A stretch of DNA of 35,747 bases, taken from an uncultured Pseudomonadota bacterium. Lineage in GTDB: Bacteria > Pseudomonadota > Gammaproteobacteria > Xanthomonadales > Ahniellaceae. The translations under genes were made by a program, and so were the position numbers. Of the stretch, positions 14,505-23,709 are shown piece by piece (the first letter of the stretch is position 1; each line of letters starts with the position of its first letter). A model generated the notes under the pieces. That model saw only the letters and a program-made list of their open reading frames with translations, did not search any database and was not told the DNA's origin. The DNA lies in NCBI GenBank assembly GCA_937996755.1, contig CALKUS010000160.1:1-35747 (forward strand), read 5' to 3'.

Positions 14505-17500
14505 TCAGAACTCGAAGCGGAAGCCCACCTGCACGGACCAGCGCGACTCGCCCGCCACGTCCTTGCGGATCAGCGTGGGGTTCGTGACGGCACCGGTGGA
14601 CTCGTTCACGTAGTTCGAGACGTCGTACACGTACTGGCCGTCCTGGACGCCGGCCATGCGCGCGACACCGATCGTGTACGGGAACACGGCCTCGTCGATG
14701 TTGCCCCAGTCCTCGTTCAGCAGGTTGCCGAAGTTCAGGATGTCGAGGAACAGCTCGGCGTGCGTGTCGGCGAAGAACGGGATCTGCTGCGACAGGCGCA
14801 CGTCGAACTGATGCACCCACGGCGCGCTCTTCAGGTTGCGCTTGAGCACTTCGCCGCGGTTGTCCGCGAGATCCTCGTTGCTCTCGATGTACGAGAGGAA
14901 CGCGTCGATGTCGGCCTGCGTCGAGTTCGTCGAGTAGATCGCGTCGACGCCCGGCACCGTGAACAGGTCGTTGAACGTGCGACCGTCGCCGTTCGCGTCA
15001 CCCGAGAACACGTAGCTGTACGGACGACCGTTGCGCGCTTCGTAGAACACCGCGAACGAGGTCGGGGCGTTGTCGAACCAGTTCCAGGTCTTCGAGAACT
15101 GGCCCGTGAAGCGGTTGCGCAACTGGTAGTTCGCCGTGGCGAGGTCGAGGTCGTTCGGGTTGAACACCGCGACGTTCTGCCAGTTGGACAGCGCCACCGA
15201 CGACGTCGCCGGAGAGATTTCCTCCGAGTTCGAGTAGGTGTAGCCGATCTTCGAGTACCAGCCGTTCTCGAACGGCTTCTCGAGCGTGACGGTGTACTGC
15301 TCCGCGTGGCCCTCGTCGGTGTTCTCGAGCAGGATCACGTCCGTGAACGCCGTGTTGCGGTTCACGCGCGTGGTCGGCGTGCGGTTGTTCAGGAAGTTCG
15401 CCGGCGTGGTGTTGGCGAAGTAGCTGTTGCGACCATCCGGCAGCACGCCGCTCGGCGCGCCGAGGTTCAGGTTCTTGAACTCCACGCCCTTCTCGGTCGA
15501 CGTCTTCAGGTACTCGAAGCCGGCAACCAGGCCCCACCACGGCAGTTCCTTGTCGAACGCGAGGTTCATCTTCCAGACGGTCGGCTGCTGGAAGTCGTCG
15601 GACAGGAAGTTGACAAGCTGGGCGGCGTTCGTCGTGGTCGGGATCAGCGGATTGTTCGGATCGAACGTCGCACCCGTGCCGTTCTGCGCGCTGTACGCGA
15701 TCGCGAGGCCGCCCGGGTTCGAGAAGCTGTTCGAGATCCACACGCCCGGGGCCGAGCCCTGGAACAGGCCGAAGCCGCCGCGCAGCTGCGTACGCAGCTC
15801 GGTGTCGAACTGGTAGTTGAAGCCGAAGCGCGGCTGGAACGTCGTCTGGCCGTCGATCGTGTTCTGGTTGTCCACGCCGAACGCGGCGAACGCGGCGGCG
15901 TTGAACGGCGGCTCATCGGGCACTTCGTTGCGGTCGACGCGGAAGCCGAGCTGCATCGTCAGGTTCGGGGTGACGGCCCAGGTGTCCTGCAGGAAGACGC
16001 CCGTCGTGTTCACCTCGAAGTTCGCGGCGACGCTGTTGATGTCGCCGTTACGCGGCTGCTGCAGCGAGTAGTTCGAATACCGCAGGTTGTTGAAGTCGGC
16101 GATCGACGCGAACGAGTAGTTGCCGTACAGGTCCTGCAGGAACAGGTTGAAGACGTCGTTGCCTTCGTAGTCGAAGCCGAACTTCAGCGTGTGATCGCCG
16201 AGGAACAGGTCGCCGGCGAAGAACGCCGTCCACGTGTCGACGGCCAGCTCGTTCGCATGGCGCGAACGCTCACGGCCGAACAGCACGGACGCGCCCGGGC
16301 GCACCGTGACGCTGATCTGCGGGAACAGCGAGAACGGCGTCGGCAGCGAGCGATACTCGGCGTACGAGATGTTCGCTTCCGTCGAGAAGATGTCCGACCA
16401 GTTGTCGTAGAACAGCAGCGCGTAGTTCTCGAAGCTGATGTTGTCCTGGTAGTAGTTCGAATCGAGCTGCAGCGTCGTGGTCGACGTGTTGAGGCGCAGC
16501 GCCTCGCCTTCCGTCTTGTTGTAGCGGAACGTCGCGCGGTGGTTCTCGTTGATGTTCCAGTCCAGCTTCGCGAACCACTTCTCGTCGGTGTTGTCCGCCG
16601 TGCGCGACTGGCCGCCGATGTCCGGCAGGCCATTGGCCGCGGCGATCGCGCGGATCTGGTCGAGCTCGGCCTGCGAGATGTTGATCTGGTTGACGCAGCT
16701 CTCACCCGTGATGCAGGTCGAGGCGCCCGGCGCGGAGCGCTCGAACTTCTCGTAGCCCACGAAGAAGAACAGCGTGTCCTCGACGATCGGGCCGCTCACG
16801 TACGTGCCGGCGGTCCACTCGTCGTCGAAGCCCTTGAACTCGTTGCCCTGGTCGTCGTCGCCGACCATGTCGTTGTTGCGGTAAACGCCATACACCGAGC
16901 CGTGGAAGTCGTTGCCACCCGACTTCGTGACCGCGTTGATGTTCGCGCCGACGAAGTCGGTCTGCGTGACGTCGTAGTTGGACACGCCGATGTTGAATTC
17001 CTGGATCCAGTCGATCGAGATCGGCTGGTTCAGGGACGGCAGGCCGGAGTCGTTCAGGCCGAACTGGTCGTTCGTCGGAACGCCGTCCACCTTCACGTTG
17101 TTGTAGCGGTTGTTCTGGCCGCCGGCGGAGATGCCGCCGCGCTCCTTGTCGACCTGCACGATGCGCGGGTCGAAGCGGACGTAGTCCTCGAGCGAGCGAC
17201 GGATCGTCGGGAAGGCCTGGATCTGCTGGTTCGTGACGTTCGTGCCCGCGCCCATGTTCTCGGTCGAGAACGTGGTATCGGAAGACGCCGCCACCACCGT
17301 CACGCCTTCGAGCGCAGTCGCTTCACCGCCGCCCACGACGAGGTTCACCGTCGACACTTCGTCGAGCAGCAGGAACACGTCGTTCTGCGTGGAGGGCTCC
17401 ATGCCCGGCGCCGTCGTCGTCACGGTGTACGGACCGCCGACGCGCAGGCCGCGCGTGCTGTAGCGGCCTTCGGCATCCGTCGTGAGCGTCTGCTTGGTGC

Positions 17501-17669
17501 CCGACGGCTGGTGGACGATCTCGACGGTCGCACCCGGCACCGACTTGCCGTCGACGCTGGTGACGCGGCCGGCGACCGCGGCGGACGTGCTCTGCGCGAA
17601 CGCAGGCGTCGCCGAGGCCAGCGCGAGAGCGAGCGCGAGAGCGGCATACACTCCATTACGCTTCAACAT
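14505..17669 (-). CDS. TonB-dependent outer membrane receptor, Oar-like, with carboxypeptidase-regulatory-like domain
   Basis: A 1054-residue outer membrane protein. A signal peptide (about 1-26, ending AFA-Q) precedes a carboxypeptidase-regulatory-like Ig fold at about 31-112 (AGRVTSVDGKSVPGATVEI ... DAEGRYSTRGLRVGGPYTV). A TonB-box-like L-E-G-V-T-V-V-A lies at 120-127. A plug follows (NVKVDGVPTNDQFGLND, INAVTKSGGNDFHGSVYG) and then a long barrel ending in FRFEF with terminal Phe, the usual BamA-recognised end. This architecture is that of Oar/OmpA-related receptors, abundant in Xanthomonadales. The substrate is unknown and there is no neighbouring transport or degradation gene to suggest one. 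GGAAGG precedes the ATG by about 6 nt. A 220-nt leader region (17670-17890) holds a weak TTCAAC-N18-TAAACT promoter candidate. Confidence 0.93.
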   Translation of the reverse strand: MLKRNGVYAALALALALASATPAFAQSTSAAVAGRVTSVDGKSVPGATVEIVHQPSGTKQTLTTDAEGRYSTRGLRVGGPYTVTTTAPGMEPSTQNDVFLLLDEVSTVNLVVGGGEATALEGVTVVAASSDTTFSTENMGAGTNVTNQQIQAFPTIRRSLEDYVRFDPRIVQVDKERGGISAGGQNNRYNNVKVDGVPTNDQFGLNDSGLPSLNQPISIDWIQEFNIGVSNYDVTQTDFVGANINAVTKSGGNDFHGSVYGVYRNNDMVGDDDQGNEFKGFDDEWTAGTYVSGPIVEDTLFFFVGYEKFERSAPGASTCITGESCVNQINISQAELDQIRAIAAANGLPDIGGQSRTADNTDEKWFAKLDWNINENHRATFRYNKTEGEALRLNTSTTTLQLDSNYYQDNISFENYALLFYDNWSDIFSTEANISYAEYRSLPTPFSLFPQISVTVRPGASVLFGRERSRHANELAVDTWTAFFAGDLFLGDHTLKFGFDYEGNDVFNLFLQDLYGNYSFASIADFNNLRYSNYSLQQPRNGDINSVAANFEVNTTGVFLQDTWAVTPNLTMQLGFRVDRNEVPDEPPFNAAAFAAFGVDNQNTIDGQTTFQPRFGFNYQFDTELRTQLRGGFGLFQGSAPGVWISNSFSNPGGLAIAYSAQNGTGATFDPNNPLIPTTTNAAQLVNFLSDDFQQPTVWKMNLAFDKELPWWGLVAGFEYLKTSTEKGVEFKNLNLGAPSGVLPDGRNSYFANTTPANFLNNRTPTTRVNRNTAFTDVILLENTDEGHAEQYTVTLEKPFENGWYSKIGYTYSNSEEISPATSSVALSNWQNVAVFNPNDLDLATANYQLRNRFTGQFSKTWNWFDNAPTSFAVFYEARNGRPYSYVFSGDANGDGRTFNDLFTVPGVDAIYSTNSTQADIDAFLSYIESNEDLADNRGEVLKRNLKSAPWVHQFDVRLSQQIPFFADTHAELFLDILNFGNLLNEDWGNIDEAVFPYTIGVARMAGVQDGQYVYDVSNYVNESTGAVTNPTLIRKDVAGESRWSVQVGFRFEF

Positions 17670-17890
17670 GGTCTACCTTCCCCATTCGATGATTGAATCG
17701 ACGAACCGCCATCGGCTCGTTCGACCAAAGCTTCAGACGCGAGCGTTGCGGATCTCGCGAACTCAAAAAACGGACGTACCACCCCGCCCCTCGCAGGCGC
17801 CGAAGCTGACGCCAGGGGCTGCATGGGTTAACGCGAGTTTAACAGCACTTTTGTGACAGGTTGAAGCATGGGGCGGGAGATCCTTTCCTG

Positions 17891-18493
17891 TCAGTTGCCG
17901 GTCCCCGCCCCCTTCAGGTAGCCGGCCACCCCGTCCAGGAACATCTGGACCGAGATGGCGACGAGCAGCATGCCCATCAGGCGCTCGGAGGCGGTGATCA
18001 CGCGCGGCCCGAGCACGCGGTAGAGCATGGTCGCGGAGAACAGGATCGCCCCGGTCGCGGCCCAGGCGATCACCAGCGCGAGCGACCATTCCAGGGTCCG
18101 GGCCGGCTCGTTGTGGCCCAGAAGCAACAGCGCCGCCATGGTGGACGGGCCCGCGATCCCCGGGATCGCCAGCGGCACGATGAACGGCTCGCCGCCGGGG
18201 GCGTCGCCGAAGATGCCCTCGGGCACCGGGAAGATCATCCGGATGCCGATCAGGAACAGGATGATGCCGCCGGCGATGCTGACCGACTCCTGGCGCAGGT
18301 GCAGCAGCTCCAGCACGCGGTCGCCGGCCAGCAGGAACGCGAACAGCGCCCCGAGCGCGATCAGCAGCTCGCGCGCCAGCACCAGGCGACGGCGCGCGGG
18401 CGGCAGGTCCTTCAGCAGCGACAGGAACACCGGCACGTTCCCGATCGGGTCCATGATCAGGAACAGCAGCAGCGCGGCGGACGCGGTATTCAC
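17891..18493 (-). CDS. MarC family integral membrane protein
   Basis: A 200-residue protein with about six hydrophobic helices and the MarC/YhgN signatures FLIMDPIGNVPVFLSLL near the N-terminus, GGIILFLIGIRMIFP mid-protein, and PLAIPGIAGPSTMAALLLL. MarC proteins sit in the inner membrane. The old link to multiple antibiotic resistance was not confirmed and the transported substrate is not established. Translation starts at GTG 18493, only 9 nt after the SDR stop, with an AGGGG ribosome site overlapping that stop. It is therefore the third gene of a grxD-SDR-marC operon. Confidence 0.9.
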   Translation of the reverse strand: MNTASAALLLFLIMDPIGNVPVFLSLLKDLPPARRRLVLARELLIALGALFAFLLAGDRVLELLHLRQESVSIAGGIILFLIGIRMIFPVPEGIFGDAPGGEPFIVPLAIPGIAGPSTMAALLLLGHNEPARTLEWSLALVIAWAATGAILFSATMLYRVLGPRVITASERLMGMLLVAISVQMFLDGVAGYLKGAGTGN

Positions 18494-18502
18494 GGCGCGC
18501 CC

Positions 18503-19252
18503 CTACGCCGGCGTGCGCAGGTCGAGCACGGTGCCGCGCGCCGCACGACCCGCCGGGCCGAGCAGGTAGGCGAACGCGGGCGCGAGCGACGCCGGCTCCG
18601 GCAGCGTGCCGGGATCCTCGGCGAAATAGGCGCGCGCGCGCAGCGCGGTGCGCAACGGCGGAGGCAGCAGTCCATGCACGCGCAAGGCGGAATTCTCGGT
18701 CTCGCTGGCCAGCATGGCCGCGAGCGCCGCGAGCGCCTGCTTCGCGACGCCGTAGCCGCCCCAGTACGCGCGGCCGACGCGTGTTTCGTCCTCGAGCAGG
18801 AACACGACGGACGGATCCGGCGCGCGCAGCAGCAGCGGCAGGCAGGCCTGCACGAGCAGCCACGGCGCCGTGAGGTTCGCGTGCACGGCGCGCAGGAAGT
18901 CGAGCGGCTCGCCCTGCGCGAGCGGCACGAGGCCGATGAAGCGCGCTGCCGCGAGCACGACGCCGTCGAGGCGGCCGCATTCCGCGTCGATGCGCTCGGC
19001 CAGCGTCGCGTAGTCGTCGGGCGTGGCGCCCTCGATGTCCAGCGGATAGATCGCGGGATCGGGTGCGCCCAGCGCGACGAGCTCGTCGTACAGCTTCTCG
19101 AGCGGCTTCACGCGGCGGCCGAGCAGCACCACCGTCGCGCCCGCGGCGGCGGCGGCGCGCGCCGCTGCGCCGCCGACGCCGCCGGCCGCGCCCGCGACGA
19201 GCACGACGCGGCCGCGCAACGATCCTTCCGGCGCGCTCCAGCCGGCCGGCAT
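18503..19252 (-). CDS. Short-chain dehydrogenase/reductase, YciK-like, with altered catalytic residues
   Basis: A 249-residue Rossmann protein that aligns along its length with YciK-type SDRs. The dinucleotide loop GAAGGVG (21-27) is intact and Y167-G-V-A-K171 supplies the catalytic Tyr and Lys. The residue 13 before the Tyr, normally the catalytic Ser, is E154 in FLLEDETRVGRAYW. The structural NAG triad is replaced by AAA (101-103). This points to a changed or lost oxidoreductase activity, though nucleotide binding may persist. The ATG at 19252 lies 20 nt after the grxD stop. An in-frame GTG two codons earlier is also possible. Placement between grxD and marC is the only functional hint. Confidence 0.87.
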   Translation of the reverse strand: MPAGWSAPEGSLRGRVVLVAGAAGGVGGAAARAAAAAGATVVLLGRRVKPLEKLYDELVALGAPDPAIYPLDIEGATPDDYATLAERIDAECGRLDGVVLAAARFIGLVPLAQGEPLDFLRAVHANLTAPWLLVQACLPLLLRAPDPSVVFLLEDETRVGRAYWGGYGVAKQALAALAAMLASETENSALRVHGLLPPPLRTALRARAYFAEDPGTLPEPASLAPAFAYLLGPAGRAARGTVLDLRTPA

Positions 19253-19272
19253 GGCCACGTGCTGCACGACGG

Positions 19273-19590
19273 TCAGCCGCGCTGTGCGTCGGCGACCATG
19301 TTGCGCAGCTCGCCCTTCTCGTGCAGCTCGAGCGTGATGTCGCAACCGCCGATCAACTCGCCGTTGATGAACAGCTGCGGGAAAGTGGGCCAGTTGGAGA
19401 AGCGCGGGAGGTTGGCGCGCACTTCCGGATCCTCGAGCACGTTCACGTGCTCGTACGACGCGCCGACGGCGGCGAGCGCCTGCACGACGCGGCTCGAGAA
19501 GCCGCACATCGGGAACTGCGGCGTGCCCTTCATGAACAGCACGATCGGGCGCGAGGCGATCGTGTCGCGGATTCGGTCCATCACTTCCAT
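19273..19590 (-). CDS. grxD: Monothiol glutaredoxin Grx4/GrxD
   Basis: A 105-residue monothiol glutaredoxin. C29-G-F-S32 is the hallmark active site (PMCGFSSR), with K21-G-T binding glutathione, then WPTFPQLFINGELIGGCDI, the cis-Pro and GG glutathione-binding segments. CGFS glutaredoxins bind a [2Fe-2S] cluster with glutathione and hand clusters to partners such as BolA. The ATG at 19590 gives the normal family N-terminus (MEVMDRIRDTI). The gene leads an operon with an SDR and marC, and it diverges from sodB over 127 nt, pairing two iron/oxidative-stress genes. Confidence 0.96.
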   Translation of the reverse strand: MEVMDRIRDTIASRPIVLFMKGTPQFPMCGFSSRVVQALAAVGASYEHVNVLEDPEVRANLPRFSNWPTFPQLFINGELIGGCDITLELHEKGELRNMVADAQRG

Positions 19591-19641
19591 GGGAATGTCT
19601 CGGAAAAGGTGCGCCACGAACGCGGCGGCACGGGGATGCAT

Positions 19642-19647
19642 AGTGTA
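19642..19647 (-). promoter_or_regulatory. Candidate -10 box for the grxD operon
   Basis: TACACT on the minus strand, preceded by T, matches TATAAT at 4 of 6 positions and lies about 52 nt upstream of the grxD ATG. No good -35 box is visible at 16-18 nt. The same hexamer recurs before the kinase gene, petA and miaB. Confidence 0.4.
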
Positions 19648-19679
19648 ACGCGCCGCCGCTGGCGGGCACCGCCATCCGC

Positions 19680-19685
19680 TAGACT
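19680..19685 (+). promoter_or_regulatory. Candidate -10 box for sodB
   Basis: TAGACT matches TATAAT at 4 of 6 positions and lies 33 nt before the sodB ATG, leaving a short leader that includes the GGAG ribosome site. No convincing -35 box is seen. The core is about 35 nt from the oppositely oriented grxD box. Confidence 0.4.
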
Positions 19686-19717
19686 GGCGCGCCCCGTCCA
19701 ACCGCGGAGAAATCGCC

Positions 19718-20296
19718 ATGGCCATCGAGCTTCCTGCCCTGCCCTACGCGAAGGACGCGCTCGCGCCGCACATGTCGGCCGAGACGCTCGACTTCCACTA
19801 CGGCAAGCACCACCAGACCTACGTCACCAACACGAACAACCTGATCAAGGGCACGGAGATGGAATCCATGTCGCTCGAGCAGATCGTGAAGAAGGCGCAG
19901 GGCGGCCTGTTCAACAACGCCGCGCAGGTGTGGAACCACAACTTCTTCTGGAATTCGCTCTCGCCCAAGGGCGGCGGCGAACCCACCGGCAAGCTGGCCG
20001 ATGCGATCAAGAAGGCGTTCGGCTCGTTCGCGCAGTTCAAGGAAGAATTCACGAAGACCGCAGTGGGCACGTTCGGCTCCGGCTGGGCCTGGCTCGTCGC
20101 GCGCCCGGACGGCTCGCTCGGACTCGTCAGCACCAGCAACGCCGCGACGCCGCTCACCGGCAGCGACCGTGCGCTGCTCACCTGCGACGTCTGGGAGCAC
20201 GCGTACTACATCGACTATCGCAACGCGCGGCCGAAGTACCTCGAGGGGTACTGGAACATCGTCAATTGGGATTTTGCGGCGACGAACCTGGGTTGA
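19718..20296 (+). CDS. sodB: Iron superoxide dismutase
   Basis: A 192-residue Fe/Mn-type superoxide dismutase that converts superoxide to hydrogen peroxide and oxygen in the cytoplasm. Metal ligands are H27, H74, D157 and H161, in the order and spacing of E. coli SodB. The second-shell Gln at position 70 (AAQVWNHNFFW) is the arrangement of iron enzymes, while manganese enzymes carry it in the C-terminal half. WEHAYYIDYRNARPKYLEGYWN is the C-terminal signature. GGAG lies 8 nt before the ATG. The gene faces purK, with a composite repeat in between. Confidence 0.97.
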   Translation: MAIELPALPYAKDALAPHMSAETLDFHYGKHHQTYVTNTNNLIKGTEMESMSLEQIVKKAQGGLFNNAAQVWNHNFFWNSLSPKGGGEPTGKLADAIKKAFGSFAQFKEEFTKTAVGTFGSGWAWLVARPDGSLGLVSTSNAATPLTGSDRALLTCDVWEHAYYIDYRNARPKYLEGYWNIVNWDFAATNLG

Positions 20297-20320
20297 GGTT
20301 CGCGACAACCTTTCCACTCC

Positions 20321-20545
20321 CTCCCCTGCGCATGCAGGGGAGTCGAATGCGCGACGCTTGCGCGATGCCGGTGGCGTCGCGCCCGCGCATTCGGGCGAGG
20401 CAGGGACGCCGAGCGGACGTGCCGCGGGGATGCTGACAGTGCACGCATCGGAGGGCGACGCAGGGCGTTCCTTCGACAGGACCATCTGCGACGCACCGAG
20501 TTTCCCCCGAATCACTCGCCGATCGCCCACAGGGTGGGCTCCTAC
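20321..20545 (+). repeat. Composite intergenic repeat, copy B
   Basis: This copy sits in the 407-nt gene-free gap between sodB and purK (20297-20703). It opens with the hairpin CTCCCCTGC-gcat-GCAGGGGAG (20321-20342), 24 nt after the sodB stop. It shares CCATCTGCGACGCACCGAG, CACTCGCCGATCGCCCAC and the end hairpin GCCCAC-agg-GTGGGC (20525-20539) followed by TCCTAC. Its middle differs from copy C and contains a 10-bp inverted repeat CGAATGCGCG / CGCGCATTCG (20344-20353 with 20394-20403). The remaining 20546-20703 shows no gene or clear signal. Confidence 0.78.
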
Positions 20546-20703
20546 CGAATCATCCCTGGAACGATGGCGCCGCAAGTGCTCCGTCGCGTTTTCGGCGACG
20601 ACCGCACCCCGCCCCGCTCGGCACCTCGAGGTTGCGAAGACGTGGCGTCGCTGCGAAGTGAGGTGGTACAGCCGCTCCGTCGAAACGTGCAGGGGCGAAG
20701 CAG

Positions 20704-21836
20704 TCAACGGAGCGCGTCGATGACGGGCGCCACCATGGATTCGCGGCCGAGGTCGCGACCCAATGCTTCGAGCGCGATGGCAAGCGATGCGGCATGCGGC
20801 CGCACGATCGTCGCGTGCCCCACCTTGCGTCCGGCGCGCGCGCCCTTGCCGTAGTCGTGCCAGTGCGCATCGGCCGTGCGCAGCACGGGTAACGCGTCCG
20901 GCATCTCGCCGACCCAGTTCAGCATGCACGCGACGCCGCGCGTGGCGCAGTCGCCCAACGGCAGGCCGAGCACGGCACGCACGTGGTTCTCGAACTGGCT
21001 CGTGACGGCGCCTTCGATCGTCCAGTGGCCGGAGTTGTGCACGCGCGGCGCCATCTCGTTCGCGAGCAGCTCGCCGTCGCGCTCGAACAGCTCGAGCGCG
21101 AACACGCCGACGTAGTCGAGCCGTTCCGCGATCGCGCGCGCATGTGCGTACGCGGACTCCGCGAGCGCGGCATCGGCGACGGCGGGCGCGAGCGAGCACG
21201 AGAGGATGCCATCCACGTGCCAGTTGCGCGTCAACGCATAAGCACGGAACTCGCGCTCGCGGCTGCGTACGGCGACGACGGACAGCTCGCGCTCGAACGG
21301 CACGAACGCTTCGAGGATCAGCGGCGCACCACCGAGCGCGGCCCAGGCCGCTTCGCGATCCGCGGCGGAGCGCAGGCGGAACTGTCCCTTGCCGTCGTAG
21401 CCGAGACGCCGCGTCTTCAGGATCGCGGGAAACCCGATCGCGGCGCACGCCGCATCCAGCTCGGCACGCGAATCGACCGCGCGGAACTCCGGCGTGCCGA
21501 TGCCGAGCGCGCGGAACAGCGTCTTTTCCTCGAGCCGGTCCTGCGCGACGGCGAGCGCGCGCGGGTTCGGGAACACCGGCACGCGCTCGGCGAGCCATGC
21601 GGCCGTGCGCGACGGCACGTTCTCGAAGTCGAACGTCACGACGTCCACTTCGCGCGCGAAGCGCTCGAGCGCGTCGAAGTCGGTGTAGTCCGCGAGCAGC
21701 AACGGCGCCACCTGGCTCGCACAGGCATCGGCGCTCTGGTCGACGACGCGGAAGCGTGCGCCGATCGGCGCGCCCGCCAGCGCGAGCATGCGCGCGAGCT
21801 GGCCGCCGCCGAGGACGCCGACGGTTTGCGCGGCGC

Positions 21837-21840
<4 letters not shown>
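20704..21840 (-). CDS. purK: N5-carboxyaminoimidazole ribonucleotide synthase (PurK)
   Basis: A 378-residue ATP-grasp enzyme that carboxylates AIR with ATP and bicarbonate in de novo purine synthesis, passing N5-CAIR to PurE. Recognisable are VGVLGGGQLARMLALAG at the N-terminus, VTFDFENVP, the ATP-grasp stretch PAILKTRRLGYDGKGQ, ELSVVAVR, and the ANEMAPRVHNSGHWTIEGAVTSQFENH block that is diagnostic for PurK. The ATG overlaps the purE stop as ATGA, so the two steps are translationally coupled. Length is normal for the family. Confidence 0.97.
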
Positions 21841-22349
<509 letters not shown>

Positions 22350-22415
22350 GGTGGCGTGCCGGGGGCCGGGGAAAGCCGCTATCTTACCGCCACCCGTTAC
22401 CCGACGAGCCCGGAA

Positions 22416-22691
22416 ATGCCGATCGACCAGCGCCTGCTCGACATCCTCTGCTGCCCGGTGAGCAAGGTGCCGGTGGTGCCGCTGTCGCGGACGCAGCTCG
22501 CGGAGCTCAACCGGCGGATCGCCGCCGGCAACGTGCAGACCGTCGCGGGCGTGAGCGTTTCCGCCCCCGTCGCGGAAGGTCTCGTCACGACCGACGGCAA
22601 GGTGATCTACCGCGTCGAGGACGGCGTGCCCGTGATGCTGCCCGACGAGGGCATCGGCACGACCCAGTTGCACGACTTCCCGGTCGCATGA
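22416..22691 (+). CDS. Trm112/YcaR-like small protein
   Basis: A 91-residue protein with the Trm112 outline: RLLDILCCPVSKVPVVPL at the N-terminus and KVIYRVEDGVPVMLPDEG at the C-terminus. In YcaR-type proteins the first block is CPVC and binds zinc with further cysteines. Here it is C12-C13-P-V-S, the second Cys is Ser, and no later Cys exists, so the zinc site is absent. The central segment is also longer than in E. coli YcaR (about 60 residues). Trm112 homologues are small activators of methyltransferases in eukaryotes, while the bacterial role is unclear. Its TGA overlaps the nadC ATG, so it is coupled to NAD synthesis here. Confidence 0.85.
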   Translation: MPIDQRLLDILCCPVSKVPVVPLSRTQLAELNRRIAAGNVQTVAGVSVSAPVAEGLVTTDGKVIYRVEDGVPVMLPDEGIGTTQLHDFPVA

Positions 22692-23542
22692 GCGCACGGC
22701 GGCGGATCGAGCCGCCCGACGCACGGGTCGTCGCGGACGACGTCGCGCGCGCGCTCGCCGAGGACGTCCGCGGCGGGGACCTCACCGCGATGCTGCTGCC
22801 GGGCGACAAGCGCGGACGAGCGCACGTCGTCGCGAAGGAGCCCTGCGTGCTGGCCGGCATCGCATGGTTCGACGCCTGCTTCGCGTGGTTCGAGCGGCCA
22901 CCCGTCGTGCAGTGGCAGTACGGCGACGGCGACTCCGTTCCGGCCGGCGCGATCGTCTGCCGCATCGAAGGGCCGGCGCGCGCGATCGTCACGGGCGAGC
23001 GCAGCGCGCTGAATTTCCTGCAGACGCTTTCCGCGACCGCGACGCAGACCGCCGCCTACGTCGCCGCCGTGGCGGGCACGCGCACGCGCGTGCTCGACAC
23101 GCGCAAGACGCTGCCCGGCCTGCGCGTGGCGCAGAAGTACGCGGTGCGCTGCGGTGGCGGCCACAACCACCGCATGGGGCTGTGGGACGCGGTGCTCATC
23201 AAGGAAAACCACATCGCGGCCGCCGGCTCGATCGCGCAGGCGATCGCGAGCGGCCGCGCGCTTGCACCGGGCGTCCTGCTGGAGATCGAGGTGGAGTCGC
23301 TGGACGAGCTGCGCGAAGCGCTCGCCGCGAAGCCGGACCGCATCCTGATCGACGACTTCACGCCGGCGCAGATGCGCGAGGCCGTCGCGATCGCGGCGGG
23401 ACGCGTCGCGCTGGAGGTGTCGGGCGGCGCGTCGCTCGAAACGATCGGCGATATCGCGAAGACCGGCGTGGACTATGTGTCGATCGGCGCGCTCACGAAG
23501 CACGTCAGGGCGATCGACTTTTCCTTGCGAATGGACGCCTGA
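22688..23542 (+). CDS. nadC: Nicotinate-nucleotide pyrophosphorylase (quinolinate phosphoribosyltransferase)
   Basis: A 284-residue enzyme joining quinolinate to PRPP to give nicotinate mononucleotide, the third step of de novo NAD synthesis. Diagnostic residues are ERSALNFLQTLSATAT (104-119), TRKTLPGLR (138-146), the GGGHNHRMGLWDAVLIKENHI run (from 156) with the His/Arg/Lys of the quinolinate site, and EVSGG near the C-terminus. The ATG overlaps the stop of the Trm112-like gene (ATGA). Length is typical. Convergent with the FHA gene. A 23-nt-arm hairpin follows 29 nt after the stop. Confidence 0.97.
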   Translation: MSARRRIEPPDARVVADDVARALAEDVRGGDLTAMLLPGDKRGRAHVVAKEPCVLAGIAWFDACFAWFERPPVVQWQYGDGDSVPAGAIVCRIEGPARAIVTGERSALNFLQTLSATATQTAAYVAAVAGTRTRVLDTRKTLPGLRVAQKYAVRCGGGHNHRMGLWDAVLIKENHIAAAGSIAQAIASGRALAPGVLLEIEVESLDELREALAAKPDRILIDDFTPAQMREAVAIAAGRVALEVSGGASLETIGDIAKTGVDYVSIGALTKHVRAIDFSLRMDA

Positions 23543-23571
23543 CGCTCCCCTCGAACGAGAGGCGCCTCGTC

Positions 23572-23669
23572 GTCTGAGTCCGAGTCTGAGTGCGAGTACA
23601 CCGACCTGCCGTACAAGACGACAGCTCGAGGGCGCGCTCCTTCGAGCGCACTCAGACCCAGACCCAGAC
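23572..23669. repeat. Long inverted repeat built of GTCTGA-like hexamers
   Basis: Two 23-nt arms (23572-23594 and 23647-23669) match at 20 of 23 positions. Each arm is itself a tandem of six-base words (GTCTGA, GTCCGA, GTCTGA; complement GTCTGG, GTCTGG, GTCTGA). The three differences give A-C mismatches in a plus-strand transcript but G-U wobbles in a minus-strand one. The fully paired hairpin would therefore form in mRNA of the FHA gene, whose stop is at 23710. No T-run follows. It occupies most of the 167-nt gap between convergent nadC and the FHA gene. Confidence 0.75.
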
Positions 23670-23709
23670 TACGGAATGCGACTTCGCCCGGTCGAGCGGA
23701 GCGCCGCGC

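Noticed and set aside
14292..17696. 1134-codon plus-strand frame opposite the TonB receptor
   Set aside because: It lies opposite a clear outer membrane receptor with signal peptide and terminal Phe. The antisense product has no recognisable feature.
20297..20703. Hidden gene or pseudogene in the sodB-purK gap
   Set aside because: Frames here are short and overlap the composite repeat. No family motif is seen in any frame.
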